64,000 nt of DNA from Pseudonocardia sp. HH130630-07 (lineage in GTDB: Bacteria; Actinomycetota; Actinomycetes; Mycobacteriales; Pseudonocardiaceae): assembly GCF_001698125.1 (NCBI RefSeq), contig NZ_CP013855.1, forward strand, positions 1 to 64,000. The letters run 5' to 3'. Shown here piece by piece: positions 16,554 to 26,044 of the stretch. The notes beneath the pieces are model-generated. The model was not told the origin of the DNA and did not search any database. It was given only the letters and a program-made list of their open reading frames with translations. Position 1 is the stretch's first letter. Every line of letters begins with the position of its first letter. Made by a program: the position numbers and the translations under genes.

Positions 16554-17512
16554 CTAGGGCATGTCTCCCAATAGGCGTGACCAGGTGATGCAGGCGCTGA
16601 GGACGGTGGCGGCGCGATAGGTGATGGCGAGTTTGTCGTAGCGGGTGGCCAGCCCGCGCCACTGCTTGGTCAGGGCGAAGTGGCGTTCCACGACGTTGCG
16701 GCCCTTGTAGGTCTCAACGTCGAGTCCGGGTGGTCTGCCGCCGAGGGAGCCGCGGCGTTTGCGGGCGGCGATCTCGTCGCGTTTCTGCGGGATGACGGTG
16801 GTGATCGAGCGGCGGGCCAGTGCGCGCCGGTTGACCCCGGATGAGTAGGCCCGGTCGGCCACCACGGCGTCGGGTCGGGTGCGGGACCGTCCCGCGCCGA
16901 GGCGGGGGACGCGGATGTCGGCCAGGACCTGCTCGAGCATGGCGCCGTCGTTGCGCTGCCCGCCGGTCACCACCACCGCCAGCGGCCGGCCCCGCCGGTC
17001 GACCGCGGCATGGATCTTCGTCGTCAGCCCGCCACGGGAACGGCCGATGCCGTGACCTGCGGGTTCTCGCGGTCCGCCGAGCGGGCTGGGCATGAACCCG
17101 TCAGGGGATTTCGTGTAGTTCGACCGTGCCCCCTGTGTCCTGCTCGGGGCGGGTGGTGTTCGTGGCGTGCTGGTGCGCCCGGTTGATCGTGGCGTCCACC
17201 GACACCTGTCAACACCGTCCAGTCGATCTCGCCCTTGGCGTCGGCCTGGGCCAACAGTGCGGCCAGCACGGTGTCCCAGGTGCCGTCAGCGGCGTAGCGG
17301 CGGTGTCGCTTCCACACCGTTTGCCAGGGCCCGAACTGCTCCCGCGGCAGATCTCGCCAGGGGATCCCGGTTCGGTATCGGAAGATGATCCCCTCCACCA
17401 CGCGGCGATCCTCGCCGAACGGGTGCCCACGCCGCCCGGCGTTGGAGGGCAGCAGCGGCCCGATCAACTGCCACTGAGCATCCGAGAGCAGCGCGAACCT
17501 CGACGAACTCAC
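16554..17512 (-). pseudogene. IS5-family transposase with shared 10-bp insertion
   Basis: The N-terminal frame starts at 17512 and the C-terminal frame runs from about 17093 to 16554 (RNVVERHFALTKQW with the catalytic Glu). A 10-bp insertion (minus strand TTGACAGGTG, 17203-17212) separates EIDWTV from SVDATINRAHQ, placing the first catalytic Asp in a third frame with a stop before it. A single programmed shift could not repair this. The element is structurally complete but probably cannot make active transposase. Confidence 0.75.
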
Positions 17513-17559
17513 CGGCTCATCCTGCCGGCAGTCCGGACACCCATATGGGAGACACGCCC
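16557..17559 (-). mobile_element. 1003-bp IS5-type element, complete copy
   Basis: The left end is GGGCATGTCTCCCA, the right end TGGGAGACACGCCC, flanked by TA on both sides within CTAG. It is a full-length version of the fragment at 975-1872 and lies in the same direction, 14.7 kb away. Confidence 0.9.
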
Positions 17560-17580
17560 TAGTGCGGCCGTGGTGCCGGC

Positions 17581-17856
17581 GTGGTGATGCGGGTGGCGGT
17601 CGTGGTGTTCGTCGACGTCGAGGACGATGCGGATCCGCGCGGCTACGCCGAGGCCGCGGTCACCGCAGCGCTCACCGAGCCCTCGGCCACCGGCGCAGGC
17701 CTGCTCCCGGTCCCCGGGCTGGCGGCAGCGCCGGTCCGGGTCGGCCACGTCACCGACGCCGCTTCGGCCGCCCGCAACGGGCTGCTGCAGCTCGGGACCC
17801 CCGCGGTAGGGGCGACGGTGTGGCAGCGCGCCGGGATCGACCCTCCCGAGCAGTGA
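17581..17856 (+). CDS. Hypothetical protein
   Basis: 91 residues (GTG 17581, or ATG 17587): MRVAVVVFVDVEDDADPRGY, then repeated Ala-rich helices ending GATVWQRAGIDPPEQ. It looks like a small ferredoxin-like fold, with an N-terminal strand and acidic turn. No family recognised. It overlaps the next gene by 4 bases. The IS at 16557-17559 has inserted 21 bp upstream, probably displacing its promoter. Confidence 0.5.
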   Translation: MVMRVAVVVFVDVEDDADPRGYAEAAVTAALTEPSATGAGLLPVPGLAAAPVRVGHVTDAASAARNGLLQLGTPAVGATVWQRAGIDPPEQ

Positions 17857-18120
17857 GCGCCGTGCCCGAGCCCGGCCCGGCCGCCGACACCGGCCCAGTG
17901 GTCGACGCCGATGTCGCCGAGCCGATGGGGGCCGGTGTCGTCGCGGCCGCGCGCGGGCTGATCGCCCGGCACTGGCCCGCGGCCGCCCCGGACCCGCGCT
18001 CCGCCGCCGCGGCCGCACTCACCGGCGTCGACGCACTGCTGGAGTACCTGGTCGCCGCCACCCGACCCGACCGCGGCCACACCGTGATCACCGCCAGCAC
18101 CGACCTGCGGTGGGTGCTCA
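17853..18120 (+). pseudogene. Hypothetical protein, 3' end lost
   Basis: Starts with a GTG that overlaps the upstream stop. About 88 plausible residues follow (ARGLIARHWPAAAPDPRSAAAAALTGVDALLEYLVAATRPDRG), then the reading frame runs into IS5 transposase remnant near 18120. It was coupled to the gene at 17581 before truncation. Function unknown. Confidence 0.5.
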
Positions 18121-18541
18121 GAGTGGTCGTTCGCTCGCGCAGCATTCGCCCCGCGACTCGCGTCCGACGGTGTCAGCACCCTTCACGCTCTGGGAGCCAG
18201 ATGATCCCCGCGCTCGACTCAGGGGCACGGCCCTCGACGGCTCGGACCTGTCCGCGCACGACGGGCAAGGATCTTGTCGGTGACCCGCTGCTGTTCCCAC
18301 CGGTTGAAGTACCAGCAGACGGTCTGCCAGGGCGAGAAATCCGCTCGGGAGCCCGCCACGCACACCAGGCACACACCATGTAGAGAATCGGATCGACCAG
18401 ATCACGACGCAGGTGCTTCTCCGCGCGCCCGCCGGTCCCCGGGCCGGGCAGCAACGACTCGATCACCGCCCACTGCTCACCACTGGTGTCCGACGGATAC
18501 CCGCCTGCGGCGTCGTGCCAGCGCGACCCACGGTGGATCAC
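18120..18541 (-). pseudogene. IS5-family transposase remnant
   Basis: The minus strand reads YPSDTSGEQWAVIESLLPGPG and DLVDPILYMVCAWCAWRAP, the N terminus of a DUF4096-type transposase. The catalytic-Asp neighbourhood (SQSVKGADTVGRESRG) is in other frames. At least one frameshift and both ends are lost. It is not the same family as the 942- or 1003-bp elements. Confidence 0.7.
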
Positions 18542-18592
18542 CGCAGGCGTGCGGTCACGGAGACACGACGCCCCTTCCCAAACTCGTTCTCA

Positions 18593-18687
18593 GCAATCAC
18601 TGGTCTACCAGGGGCTCTTCTACGTTCCAGGCGCCGCCACGCCGGACAGCACCAACCCCGTGATCACCAGGTTAGAAAGGGTTCACT
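18593..18687. repeat. Right-end relic of the 3645-4585 type IS
   Basis: CTCAGCAATCACTGGTCTAC through GGTTAGAAAGGGTTCACTG parallels the right end of the element at 3645-4585 (CTCAGCAATCACCCGTCTAC through GGTTGGAAAGGGCTCACTG) with scattered changes. No coding sequence is left. Confidence 0.65.
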
Positions 18688-18900
18688 GTACGAAAACGGG
18701 GCTACGCGACTGTATCTGGACACGAACGTTGTTGGGTACATTAATAAGTAGCGGTGTGCTGCGGGGCGGCTGTGTGAGCCTCCCTCTGCCCGATGATCAA
18801 AAACCGCAACTTCTGAACGCTGTGACCGAGAAGTGTGTACCGGAGTTGCGGGAGCGCGCGGTAGGCATGGTCGGGTCGATGCCGTGCACATGCCGCTGCC
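18688..18900. other. Junk stretch with a short IS3 OrfA-like fragment
   Basis: Lower GC than its surroundings and no gene. At about 18822-18870 the plus strand reads VTEKCVPELRERAVGM, like the first residues of IS3-family OrfA proteins (usually PEELRERAVRM). It is taken as a relic only. Confidence 0.4.
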
Positions 18901-19464
18901 TTACCCGTGTTCGCGACTGTTGGCGGAAAGGTCGACCGCCGTCGCCCCGAGTAGATCCAAAACACTGCGAGCGCAGGCCGCGATTGTCTCCTCGCCGGTC
19001 GCGAGCACTAGCTCGGGACTCTCGGGGACCTCGTAGGGATCGTCTACCCCGGTCAGGCCGGTAAGCTTACCCAGGGCATATTCACGGTAAAGGCCCTTGA
19101 CGTCGCGCATCGTACAGACCTCGAGCGGAGCGGCAACGTGCACCTCGTAGTAGCGGAGGTCCTGAGACGCATGCCGCGCGCGCAACGCCGACCGGTCGGC
19201 ACGGTACGGTGCGATCATGGGGACGAGCGCGACTACTCCGTGCCTGGCCAGCATCGCCGCGACAAAACCGACCCGTCGCAGGTTTTCCTGCCGGTCGACG
19301 GCCGAGAATCCGAGATCGGAACATAGGTCCCGGCGCACCACGTCCCCATCGAGAAGTTGATTGGGTCTGCCAGCCCGCCTGAGTTCCTGTCCGACCAAGC
19401 CGGCGATCGTGCTTTTCCCGGACGATGGTAGCCCTGTGAACAGCACCGTCATTCCGTCAAACAT
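18901..19464 (-). CDS. cysC: Adenylylsulfate (APS) kinase
   Basis: The 187-residue protein phosphorylates APS to PAPS, the sulfuryl donor for sulfotransferases and sulfate assimilation. It has the P-loop GLPSSGKST at 8-16, the LDGDVVRRDLCSDLGFS loop, LVPMIAPYRADR, YYEVHVAAPLEVCTMRDVKGLY, and GVDDPYEVP near the lid; these are CysC hallmarks and the length is normal. The ATG at 19464 lies 13 bp from the IS at 19477, so its native promoter is gone or replaced. No other sulfate gene is in the window. It is an intact gene stranded among IS relics. Confidence 0.88.
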   Translation of the reverse strand: MFDGMTVLFTGLPSSGKSTIAGLVGQELRRAGRPNQLLDGDVVRRDLCSDLGFSAVDRQENLRRVGFVAAMLARHGVVALVPMIAPYRADRSALRARHASQDLRYYEVHVAAPLEVCTMRDVKGLYREYALGKLTGLTGVDDPYEVPESPELVLATGEETIAACARSVLDLLGATAVDLSANSREHG

Positions 19465-19475
19465 GAGGCACTCCC

Positions 19476-20373
19476 CTAGGGTGTGTCTCCCAATGCGCGG
19501 AGCCAGGTGACGATTGCCTTCAGGACGGCGCCGCCGCGGAAGGTCAGGGCGAGCTTGTCGTAACGGGTGGCCAGCCCGCGCCACTGCTTGACGTGGCAGA
19601 ACCCGCGCTCGACGACGTTGCGGTTTCGGTAGTCGACCGGATCGAATGCGGGCGGTCGGCCGCCGCGTGAGCCGCGTCGTTTGCGGTGTCCCTGCTGGTC
19701 AGAGGGCTCCGGAATGACAGCGATGATCCGGCGCTCGCGCAGGTGCCGGCGGATCGCGCGTGAGGAGTAGGCCTTGTCCGCGCGCACGCGTTCGGGCCGG
19801 GTCCGGGGTCGTCCCGGGCCCGGTCGGGCGATGCTCAGGTGCGCCATCAGGTGCGGAAACATTGGCGAGTCGCCGCCCTGGCCGGGGCCGAGGAGGACCA
19901 CCAGCGGGCGGCCGTGCCCGTCAACGAGCTGGTGGATCTTCGTCGACAGCCCTCCGCGGGACCGTCCCAGCGCGTGATCTGCTGGTTCGGCGAGCAGATT
20001 CGTGTAGTTCGATCCGGCCCCCTGTGTCGCGCTTGAGGGTCGCGGCGTGCTGGTGGGCACGGATGATCGTGGAGTCCACGCTGACCGCCCACCCGAGCAC
20101 CTCGGCGGCGTCGGCCTCGACCAGAAGAGCAGCCAGGATGTGGTCCCAGGTGCCGTCGCCGCTGTAGCGGCGGTGCCGCTTCCACAACGTCTGCCACGGC
20201 CCGAACTCGGCTGGGACGTCGCGCCAGGGAAGCCCGCACCGATACCGGTAGATGATCCCCTCGAGCACCCGGCGGTCATCGCGGAACGGGCGCCCGCGAC
20301 GACCCTCGGAGGAGGGCAACAGCGGCGCCAGACGGGCCCACTGGACATCAGTCAGGACAGCGGTACGCGGCAC
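19476..20373 (-). CDS. IS5-family transposase in two overlapping frames, copy 2
   Basis: Frames as in copy 1: first frame 20373-19921, second from about 20060 to 19476, with the stop codon completed by flanking CTA. The catalytic segments SVDSTIIRAHQ, RADKAYSS and NRNVVERGFCHVKQW are all present. It may be active through frameshifting at the CAGGGGGCC site. Confidence 0.8.
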
Positions 20374-20420
20374 CGATCAAGCATCGCGCACCCCGGTCCG
20401 CCTATCTGGGAGACACGCCC
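19479..20420 (-). mobile_element. 942-bp IS5-type element, copy 2
   Basis: Same length, ends and TA flanks as the copy at 2463-3404, with about four base differences seen. The left flank is the 5' side of cysC and the right flank is the inside of an IS630 transposase gene, so the element sits at a junction between two unrelated sequences. Confidence 0.9.
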
Positions 20421-20422
20421 TA

Positions 20423-21145
20423 GGCATGTCGCAGACGACGGTGTCGCGGGTGTGGCGGGCGTTCGGACTGGCGCCCCACAAGACCGACTCCTGGAAGCTG
20501 TCGAAAGATCCGTTGTTCGTGGACAAGGTCCGCGACGTCGTCGGTCTCTACCTCGACCCGCCCGAACGCGCGCTGGTGCTGTGTGTGGACGAGAAGACCC
20601 AGATCCAGGCTCTCGATCGCACCCAGCCCGTCTTTCCGATGCTGCCCGGCAGCCCGGCGCGGGCCAGCCACGACTACGTCCGCAACGGCACCTCGAGCCT
20701 CTACGCCGCCCTCGACATCACCACCGGCAAGGTCATCGGCTCCCTGCACGCCCGCCATCGGGCGGTCGAGTTCGGCAAGTTCCTGCGCACCCTCGACCGC
20801 GAAGTCCCCGCCGAGCTCGACGTGCACCTGGTGCTGGACAACGCCTCCACCCACAAGACCCCGGCGATCCGCCGCTGGCTGGCCGCTCACCCGCGGTTCG
20901 TCCTGCACTTCACCCCGACCAGTTCGTCATGGCTCAATCTCGTCGAGCGCTGGTTCGCCGAGCTGACCACGAAGAAGCTGCGGCGTTCCACCCACCGCTC
21001 GGTCCGCGCGCTCAACGCCGACGTCCGAGCCTGGATCAAGACCTGGAACGACGATCCCAAGCCCTACGTCTGGACCAAAACCGCCGACGAGATCCTCGAC
21101 AGCGTCGCTCACTACTGCAAACGAATCACTGACTCAGGACACTAG
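20423..21145 (+). pseudogene. IS630-family transposase, 5'-truncated
   Basis: The frame opens at 20426 with MSQTTVSRVWRAFGLAPHK, the tail of the HTH domain. It continues through the DDE core: VDEKTQIQALDR (Asp), LVLDNASTHK (Asp), SSWLNLVERWFAEL (Glu), and ends normally (SVAHYCKRITDSGH). The first 90 or so residues are lost at the boundary with the IS5 copy at 20420. Confidence 0.8.
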
Positions 21146-22310
21146 TGCCGCGGGCCTGTGCAAGGAACGGTGGTTCCGGCCCGACACGCCGGGCTCGGGT
21201 CCGGTGGGATGGGCACTGTGAGTGATGACATCGGACCTTGTGGGTTCAGCCAAGGATGAGACGGGTTCAGGGCGTCAGCTCTCGCCCGAGCAGGCCGCCG
21301 CGGCGGCGATGGTGGCCGACGCGCGAGCACGCGGCCTGGAGCTGACCGGCCCGGATGGGCTGTTGAAGCTGTTCACCAAGAACGTTCTGGAGACTGCGCT
21401 CGGGGAGGAGATGACCGAGCACCTCGGGCATGCAAAGAACCGGGCCGACCCGGACCGGGAATCGACGAACAACCGGAACGGTCACCGGTCGAAGACGGTG
21501 ATCTCCGATGCTGTCGGGGAGGTCGAGATCGAGGTACCGAGAGACCGCGACTCGACGTTCGAACCCCAGATCGTTCGGAAACGGCAACGGCGGTTGGGGG
21601 ATGTCGATGAGATCGTGTTGTCGCTGTACGCGAAGGGTTTGACGACCGGGGAGATCTCGGCGCATTTCTCGGAGATCTACGGGGCGTCGGTGTCGAAGGA
21701 GACCGTCTCACGGATCACCGACTCGGTGATCGCCGAGATGCAGGAATGGGTGTCGCGGCCACTCGATGCGGTGTACGTCGCGGTCTTCGTGGACGCGATC
21801 ATGGTGAAGGTCCGCGACGGGCAGGTCGCCAACCGGCCCGTCTACGCGGCGATCGGGGTCACCGTCGACGGCCGCAAGGACGTGCTGGGCCTGTGGGCCG
21901 GCTCCGGTGGTGAGGGCGCGAAGTTCTGGCTGGGGGTGCTGACCGACCTGCGTAACCGCGGCATGCGGGACGTGTTCTTCCTGGTCTGCGACGGGTTGAA
22001 AGGCCTGCCCGAGGTGGTGGAGAACGTGTGGCCACAGACCATCGTGCAGACATGCATCGTGCACTTGATCAGGAACTCGTTCCGGTTGACGTCGCGGCGT
22101 GACACCGATGCGATCAAGCGAGGGATTCGGGCGATCTACACGGCCCCCACCGCCGACGCCGCTCTCGCTGCTCTCGATGACCTCGACGAGAAATGGGGTC
22201 GCACTTATCCGGCGATGATCCGGTTGTGGCGCAACGCCTGGACCGAGTTCGTTCCGTTCCTCGACTACGATGCCGAGATCCGTGCCGTGTTGTGTTCGAC
22301 GAACGCGATC

Positions 22311-23677
22311 TGGGTGTTTAGATCAAGGAGTCGGTCAGGGCGTTGCTTCCCCGGCCGATGCTCGAGGCGGCCAGCCCTGACTCTGAACGCTATTGACGCC
22401 GTGAGGCTGTCTTCGATTCGAAGTGTCGGGCTGGCCGCGTGAGCGCAGGCCCGCGGTGCCTGGCTTGAAGAGAGCCTGCCTGACTCAACCCAGATCTGCC
22501 GACACCGCGGGCCTGCGCTGTCCACGATAGGCCACGCAGACGGGAACAAGTGTTGACGCACGAACACGGTGTCGCGGGGATCGATCCTCACAAGAATACG
22601 GCTACCATCGCAGTCCTCGATCATCGAGGCGGCGTGGTCGACAACAAGTCCTTCTCCATCACCAAGGGCGGTATCGATGAGCTGCTGACGTTCCTGCTCG
22701 GTGTCGAGCTGACGATCGACCGGATCGGCATCGAAGGATCGGGATTTCTCGGCCAGCCGCTGGTCCTCGCGCTCGCGGCCGCGGGTTACGACGTGCGCGA
22801 AGTCCAAGCCAACCGCACCGCGGAGCGGCGTAAGCGTCGTCGTCGGGCCAAGACCGACGCCGAGGACGCGGAGGCCATCGCCCGAGAGGCCCTCAGCGAC
22901 CCCGAGCTGCCTCCGGCCGGGAAGCACACCGCGCCCAGCCCGACATGGCAGACGCTCACGGTGATCCGCGACTGGCGTGAATCTCTTGTCCTGCAGCGTG
23001 TTCGGCTGCTCACCGAGTCCGAAGCAGTACTCGTCACGCTCCCCGTCGCCATCCGCGCCACGTTGCCCTCGACCAGCCGCGTTCTCCCGCAGCTCCAGTC
23101 CCTGGTCGACGGCGTCGCGAACCCCGATCTGCTCAGCCCAGCCGAGCGGCTCAAGCTCGACCGGCTCGCGGCCAGCCTGAACGACATCATCACCCTGACG
23201 GCGCGGATCAAGGAACTCGACCGACAGATTCCCGCCCTCCTCAGCGACCTTGGCTGCACCCTCACAGAGGTCCGCGGTGTCGGCGTGGTCACAGCCATGG
23301 ATCTTCTGGTCGAGATCGGCGATCCGTGCCGGTTCACGACCGAGGCCCAGTTTGCACGCTGGTGCGGAATCGCGCCCGTCGCCCTCTCGTCGGGTGAAGG
23401 TCACGGGCCGGCCCGTCGGCACCGACTCGACCTCGGCGGCAATCGAGCTGTCAACTCTATTCTGCACATCGTGCACGTCACGCAAGTCCGATGCCACCCG
23501 CCGGCGAAAGAGTACATGGCGAAACGGGTCACCGACAACAAGACAAAACGTGAGGCTCGGCGAAGCCACAAGCGGCAGCTCGCGAACATCATCATCAGAC
23601 ACATGTGGACCGACGCAAGACGCTCCACGGCGACCACACCGACCAGCTCCGCAGCTGCTGCTTGACAAGAGAGCTTC
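22311..23677 (+). mobile_element. IS110-family element, copy 1
   Basis: The boundaries are inferred from the restored IS256 reading AACGCGATC/GAATCACTCAAC. No target duplication or long inverted repeats are seen, as usual for IS110. An identical-looking copy at 40970-42336 sits at the same place in the second IS256 copy. Confidence 0.85.
22550..23665 (+). CDS. IS110-family transposase
   Basis: The 371-residue protein has the N-terminal DEDD (RuvC-like) domain: VAGIDPHKNTATIAVLD (Asp), GIEGSGFLGQPL (Glu) and KTDAEDAEAIAREAL (Asp pair). The C-terminal transposase_20 domain contains LTEVRGVGVVTAMDLLVEIGDPCRF and WCGIAPVALSSGEGHG with the Ser nucleophile region. It is intact, full length and probably active. 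Confidence 0.9.
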   Translation: MLTHEHGVAGIDPHKNTATIAVLDHRGGVVDNKSFSITKGGIDELLTFLLGVELTIDRIGIEGSGFLGQPLVLALAAAGYDVREVQANRTAERRKRRRRAKTDAEDAEAIAREALSDPELPPAGKHTAPSPTWQTLTVIRDWRESLVLQRVRLLTESEAVLVTLPVAIRATLPSTSRVLPQLQSLVDGVANPDLLSPAERLKLDRLAASLNDIITLTARIKELDRQIPALLSDLGCTLTEVRGVGVVTAMDLLVEIGDPCRFTTEAQFARWCGIAPVALSSGEGHGPARRHRLDLGGNRAVNSILHIVHVTQVRCHPPAKEYMAKRVTDNKTKREARRSHKRQLANIIIRHMWTDARRSTATTPTSSAAAA

Positions 23678-23925
23678 GAATCACTCAACGCCCGCTACCG
23701 CCGAGCGGTACGGGCGCGAGGGCATTTCCCCAGCGAGGCGGCCGCGTTGAAATGCCTGTACCTTGTGACCCGCAGCCTCGACCCGACCGGGCGAGGCCGC
23801 GCACGGTGGACGATCCGATGGAAGCCGGTGATCAACGCCTTCGCGATCACTTTCAGTGACCGCTGGCCGTCCGCCGAGCACTACTGACCAACAACGCCGG
23901 AACCACCGTTCCTGTTACAGACCCA

Positions 23926-24155
23926 GTGCCGCGTCCGGGAACGTGGGGGACGTAATCGTGTCGGCTTGATCCGTCCCGGTCTGGCGCAGGAGGCTGTGCG
24001 CCGGAGGTGATGGCCGTGGCGCGACAGCCGGAGGTGTTCGTCCGGGGACTGACCCCGGACGAGGCCCAGCGATTGGTCAGGATCACGCGCACGGCGCGGG
24101 ACCGGGTCCGGTTGCGGCGGGCGGGGATCGTGCTGGCCTGGGCGTGTCACGCGAG
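23926..24155 (+). pseudogene. IS630 element 2, 5' fragment
   Basis: Begins with the terminal repeat GTGCCGCGTCCGGGAACG and encodes MAVARQPEVFVRGLTPDEAQRLVRI, RDRVRLRRAGIVLAWA, the start of an IS630 HTH domain. It is cut by the IS256-like element at 24156. The matching 3' part lies at 25544-26042. Confidence 0.75.
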
Positions 24156-25543
24156 CCGTGTAAGCCGCGGGTGGACCAAGATCGACCGCAGTGATCAACA
24201 CGGCGGTCGGGAGGGACACCCACGTGAGCGAGAACCAACCCGATCCCGACGGTGAGACCGCGGCTGCCCGCCGGCTTGCCGAGGCGCTCGACCCGTCGGC
24301 GATCGACGCGCTGTTGGCCGATGCGAAGGCCGCCGGTACCCCGATCGACGGCGTCGACGGACTGCTCAACCAGATGACCAAGGCCGTGCTCGAACGGTCG
24401 CTGCAGACCGAGATGACCCACCACCTCGGCTATGACCGCGACGACCCCGCCGGACACGGTACCGGCAATTCGCGTAATGGCAGCGCTACCAAGAAGGTGT
24501 CGACCACGAACGGGCCGGTGACGATCAGCGTGCCGCGGGACCGGAATGGCGAGTTCGAGCCGCAGATCGTGCCGAAACGCGCCCGTCGGGTCGGCCAGAT
24601 CGACGAGCTGGTGCTCTCCTGTTACGCCCGCGGAATGTCGACCCGCGACATCGAAGCGCACCTGCTCGAAGTGTACGGGGTGGAGGCGTCACGGGAACTG
24701 ATCTCGAACATCACCGATGTGGTGACCGACGAGATCGAGATCTGGCGGAATCGGCCGGTCGACGAGGTCTACCCGATCGTCTATATCGACGGTATCCGAA
24801 TCAAGATCCGGGACAAGGCCGCGGTCACGATCAAGAGCGCGCACCTGGTCATCGGCGTGGACGTCGAGGGCCGCAAGCACGCGCTGGGCTGCTGGATCGC
24901 CGAGACCGAGGGCGCGAAGTTCTGGCACGCGGTGCTCACCCAGCTGCGCAACCGCGGGCTGCGCGACATCCTGATCGCCTGCTGCGATGGCCTGAGTGGT
25001 CTTCCTGAAGCCATCACCAGCGTCTTCCCCGACGCCGTCGTCCAGACATGCGTGGTGCACGTGATCCGCAACGCGATGCGGTTCGTGTCCTACCAGGACC
25101 GGAAGAAGATCGTGAAGTCCATGAAGACGATCTACACCGCGCCCACCGTCGAGGCCGCCGAGCTCGCCCTGAAGGATCTTGACACCGAGTGGGGACGACA
25201 GTACCCGGGAGTGCTCGACGTCTGGCGTCGTGCGTGGAACGAGTTCATTCCGTTCCTCGACTACCCGCCCGAACTACGGCGGATCGTCTACACCACCAAC
25301 ACCATCGAATCCATCAACTTCCAACTCCGGAAAATCACAAAGACTCGCGGGCACTTCCCGTCGGACGAGGCGGCGATGAAGCTACTCTACCTCGGCCTGC
25401 GGAACATTCCGAGCAAGAGAGGAGGTGAGTCCGGAACCGGAACACATGGCTGGAAAACAGCCCTGAACACCCTGGTCGTCCTCTTCCCTGGACGACTTCC
25501 TCTGTGATAGCTTAACCACATCAGTCACCCGTGGCTTACACGG
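24156..25543 (+). mobile_element. IS256-family element, second type
   Basis: The inverted ends are CCGTGTAAGCCGCGGGTG (left) and CACCCGTGGCTTACACGG (right). No 8-bp duplication is recognisable. The IS630 halves on either side lack the middle of their gene, so a deletion accompanied or followed the insertion. Confidence 0.8.
24191..25507 (+). CDS. IS256-family transposase
   Basis: The 438-residue protein (a GTG at 24224 is an alternative start) has all three catalytic blocks: YIDGIRIKIRD (Asp), CCDGLSGLPEAI (Asp), TNTIESINFQLRK (Glu), plus RARRVGQIDELVLSCYARGMSTRDIEAHL upstream. It is distinct from the IS256 at 21152. The last 30 residues differ from the usual C terminus, but the frame is otherwise intact. 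Confidence 0.88.
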   Translation: MINTAVGRDTHVSENQPDPDGETAAARRLAEALDPSAIDALLADAKAAGTPIDGVDGLLNQMTKAVLERSLQTEMTHHLGYDRDDPAGHGTGNSRNGSATKKVSTTNGPVTISVPRDRNGEFEPQIVPKRARRVGQIDELVLSCYARGMSTRDIEAHLLEVYGVEASRELISNITDVVTDEIEIWRNRPVDEVYPIVYIDGIRIKIRDKAAVTIKSAHLVIGVDVEGRKHALGCWIAETEGAKFWHAVLTQLRNRGLRDILIACCDGLSGLPEAITSVFPDAVVQTCVVHVIRNAMRFVSYQDRKKIVKSMKTIYTAPTVEAAELALKDLDTEWGRQYPGVLDVWRRAWNEFIPFLDYPPELRRIVYTTNTIESINFQLRKITKTRGHFPSDEAAMKLLYLGLRNIPSKRGGESGTGTHGWKTALNTLVVLFPGRLPL

Positions 25544-26042
25544 GAACCGTGACAGGCTCGCGCCCGGCCCGGCTACGGGCCACCTATAGCCGTCACAGCG
25601 GGGTCCGGCACATGTTCGCCGGTCTGGACCTGGCCTCCGGGCAGCTGTTCTACCGGCTCCGTGACCGCAAACGCGGCCGCGAGTTCCTCGACTTCCTCCG
25701 CCAGCTGCGCCGCCGTTTCCCCACCGGCGGTCTGCACGTGGTCTGCGACAACTTCTCCCCGCACCTGCGCACCGATGTCGCGCACTGGTGCCACGACCAC
25801 GACGTCGAGCTGGTGCTCACCCCCACGAACGCGTCCTGGCTGAACTGGATCGAGTCGGAGTTCACCGCGCTGCGCTACTTCACCCTCGACGGCAGCGACT
25901 ACCCCTCCCACACCGCCCAGGAAGCCGCGATCGCCGGCTACATCCGCTGGGCCAACCGCCACGCCCGACCCAAGAAACACTTCGCGCCCGAGTCCAAGAT
26001 CCGCAGGCCGGATTACCTACCCAACATTGCCTGACGAGGCAC
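25544..26042 (+). pseudogene. IS630 element 2, 3' fragment
   Basis: The plus strand encodes RPARLRATYSRHSGVRHMFAGLDL, LHVVCDNFSPHL (Asp) and TNASWLNWIESEFTAL (Glu), then SKIRRPDYLPNIA and a stop. It ends in GACGAGGCAC followed by TA. About 100 residues including the first catalytic Asp are missing between this and the 5' fragment. Confidence 0.75.
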
Positions 26043-26044
26043 TA

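Larger units (their letters stand above)
21222..23887 (+). pseudogene. IS256 transposase split by IS110
   Basis: The 5' part (21222-22310) encodes the N-terminal domain, VFVDAIMVKVRDG (catalytic Asp) and LVCDGLKGLPEVV (Asp). The 3' part (23678-23887) encodes SLNARYRRAV, HFPSEAAALKCLYL and the C-terminal SAEHY. The IS110 insertion falls exactly within the TNAIESLN catalytic-Glu block, so the transposase is inactivated. Confidence 0.88.
21152..23924 (+). mobile_element. IS256-family element interrupted by IS110
   Basis: The ends carry inverted repeats around AAGGAACGGTGGTTCCGGC on the left and GCCGGAACCACCGTTCCTG on the right. Both ends are flanked by the 8-bp duplication AGTGCCGC (21144-21151 and 23925-23932), the size expected for IS256. 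The target lies in the terminal repeat of an IS630 element. Confidence 0.9.
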
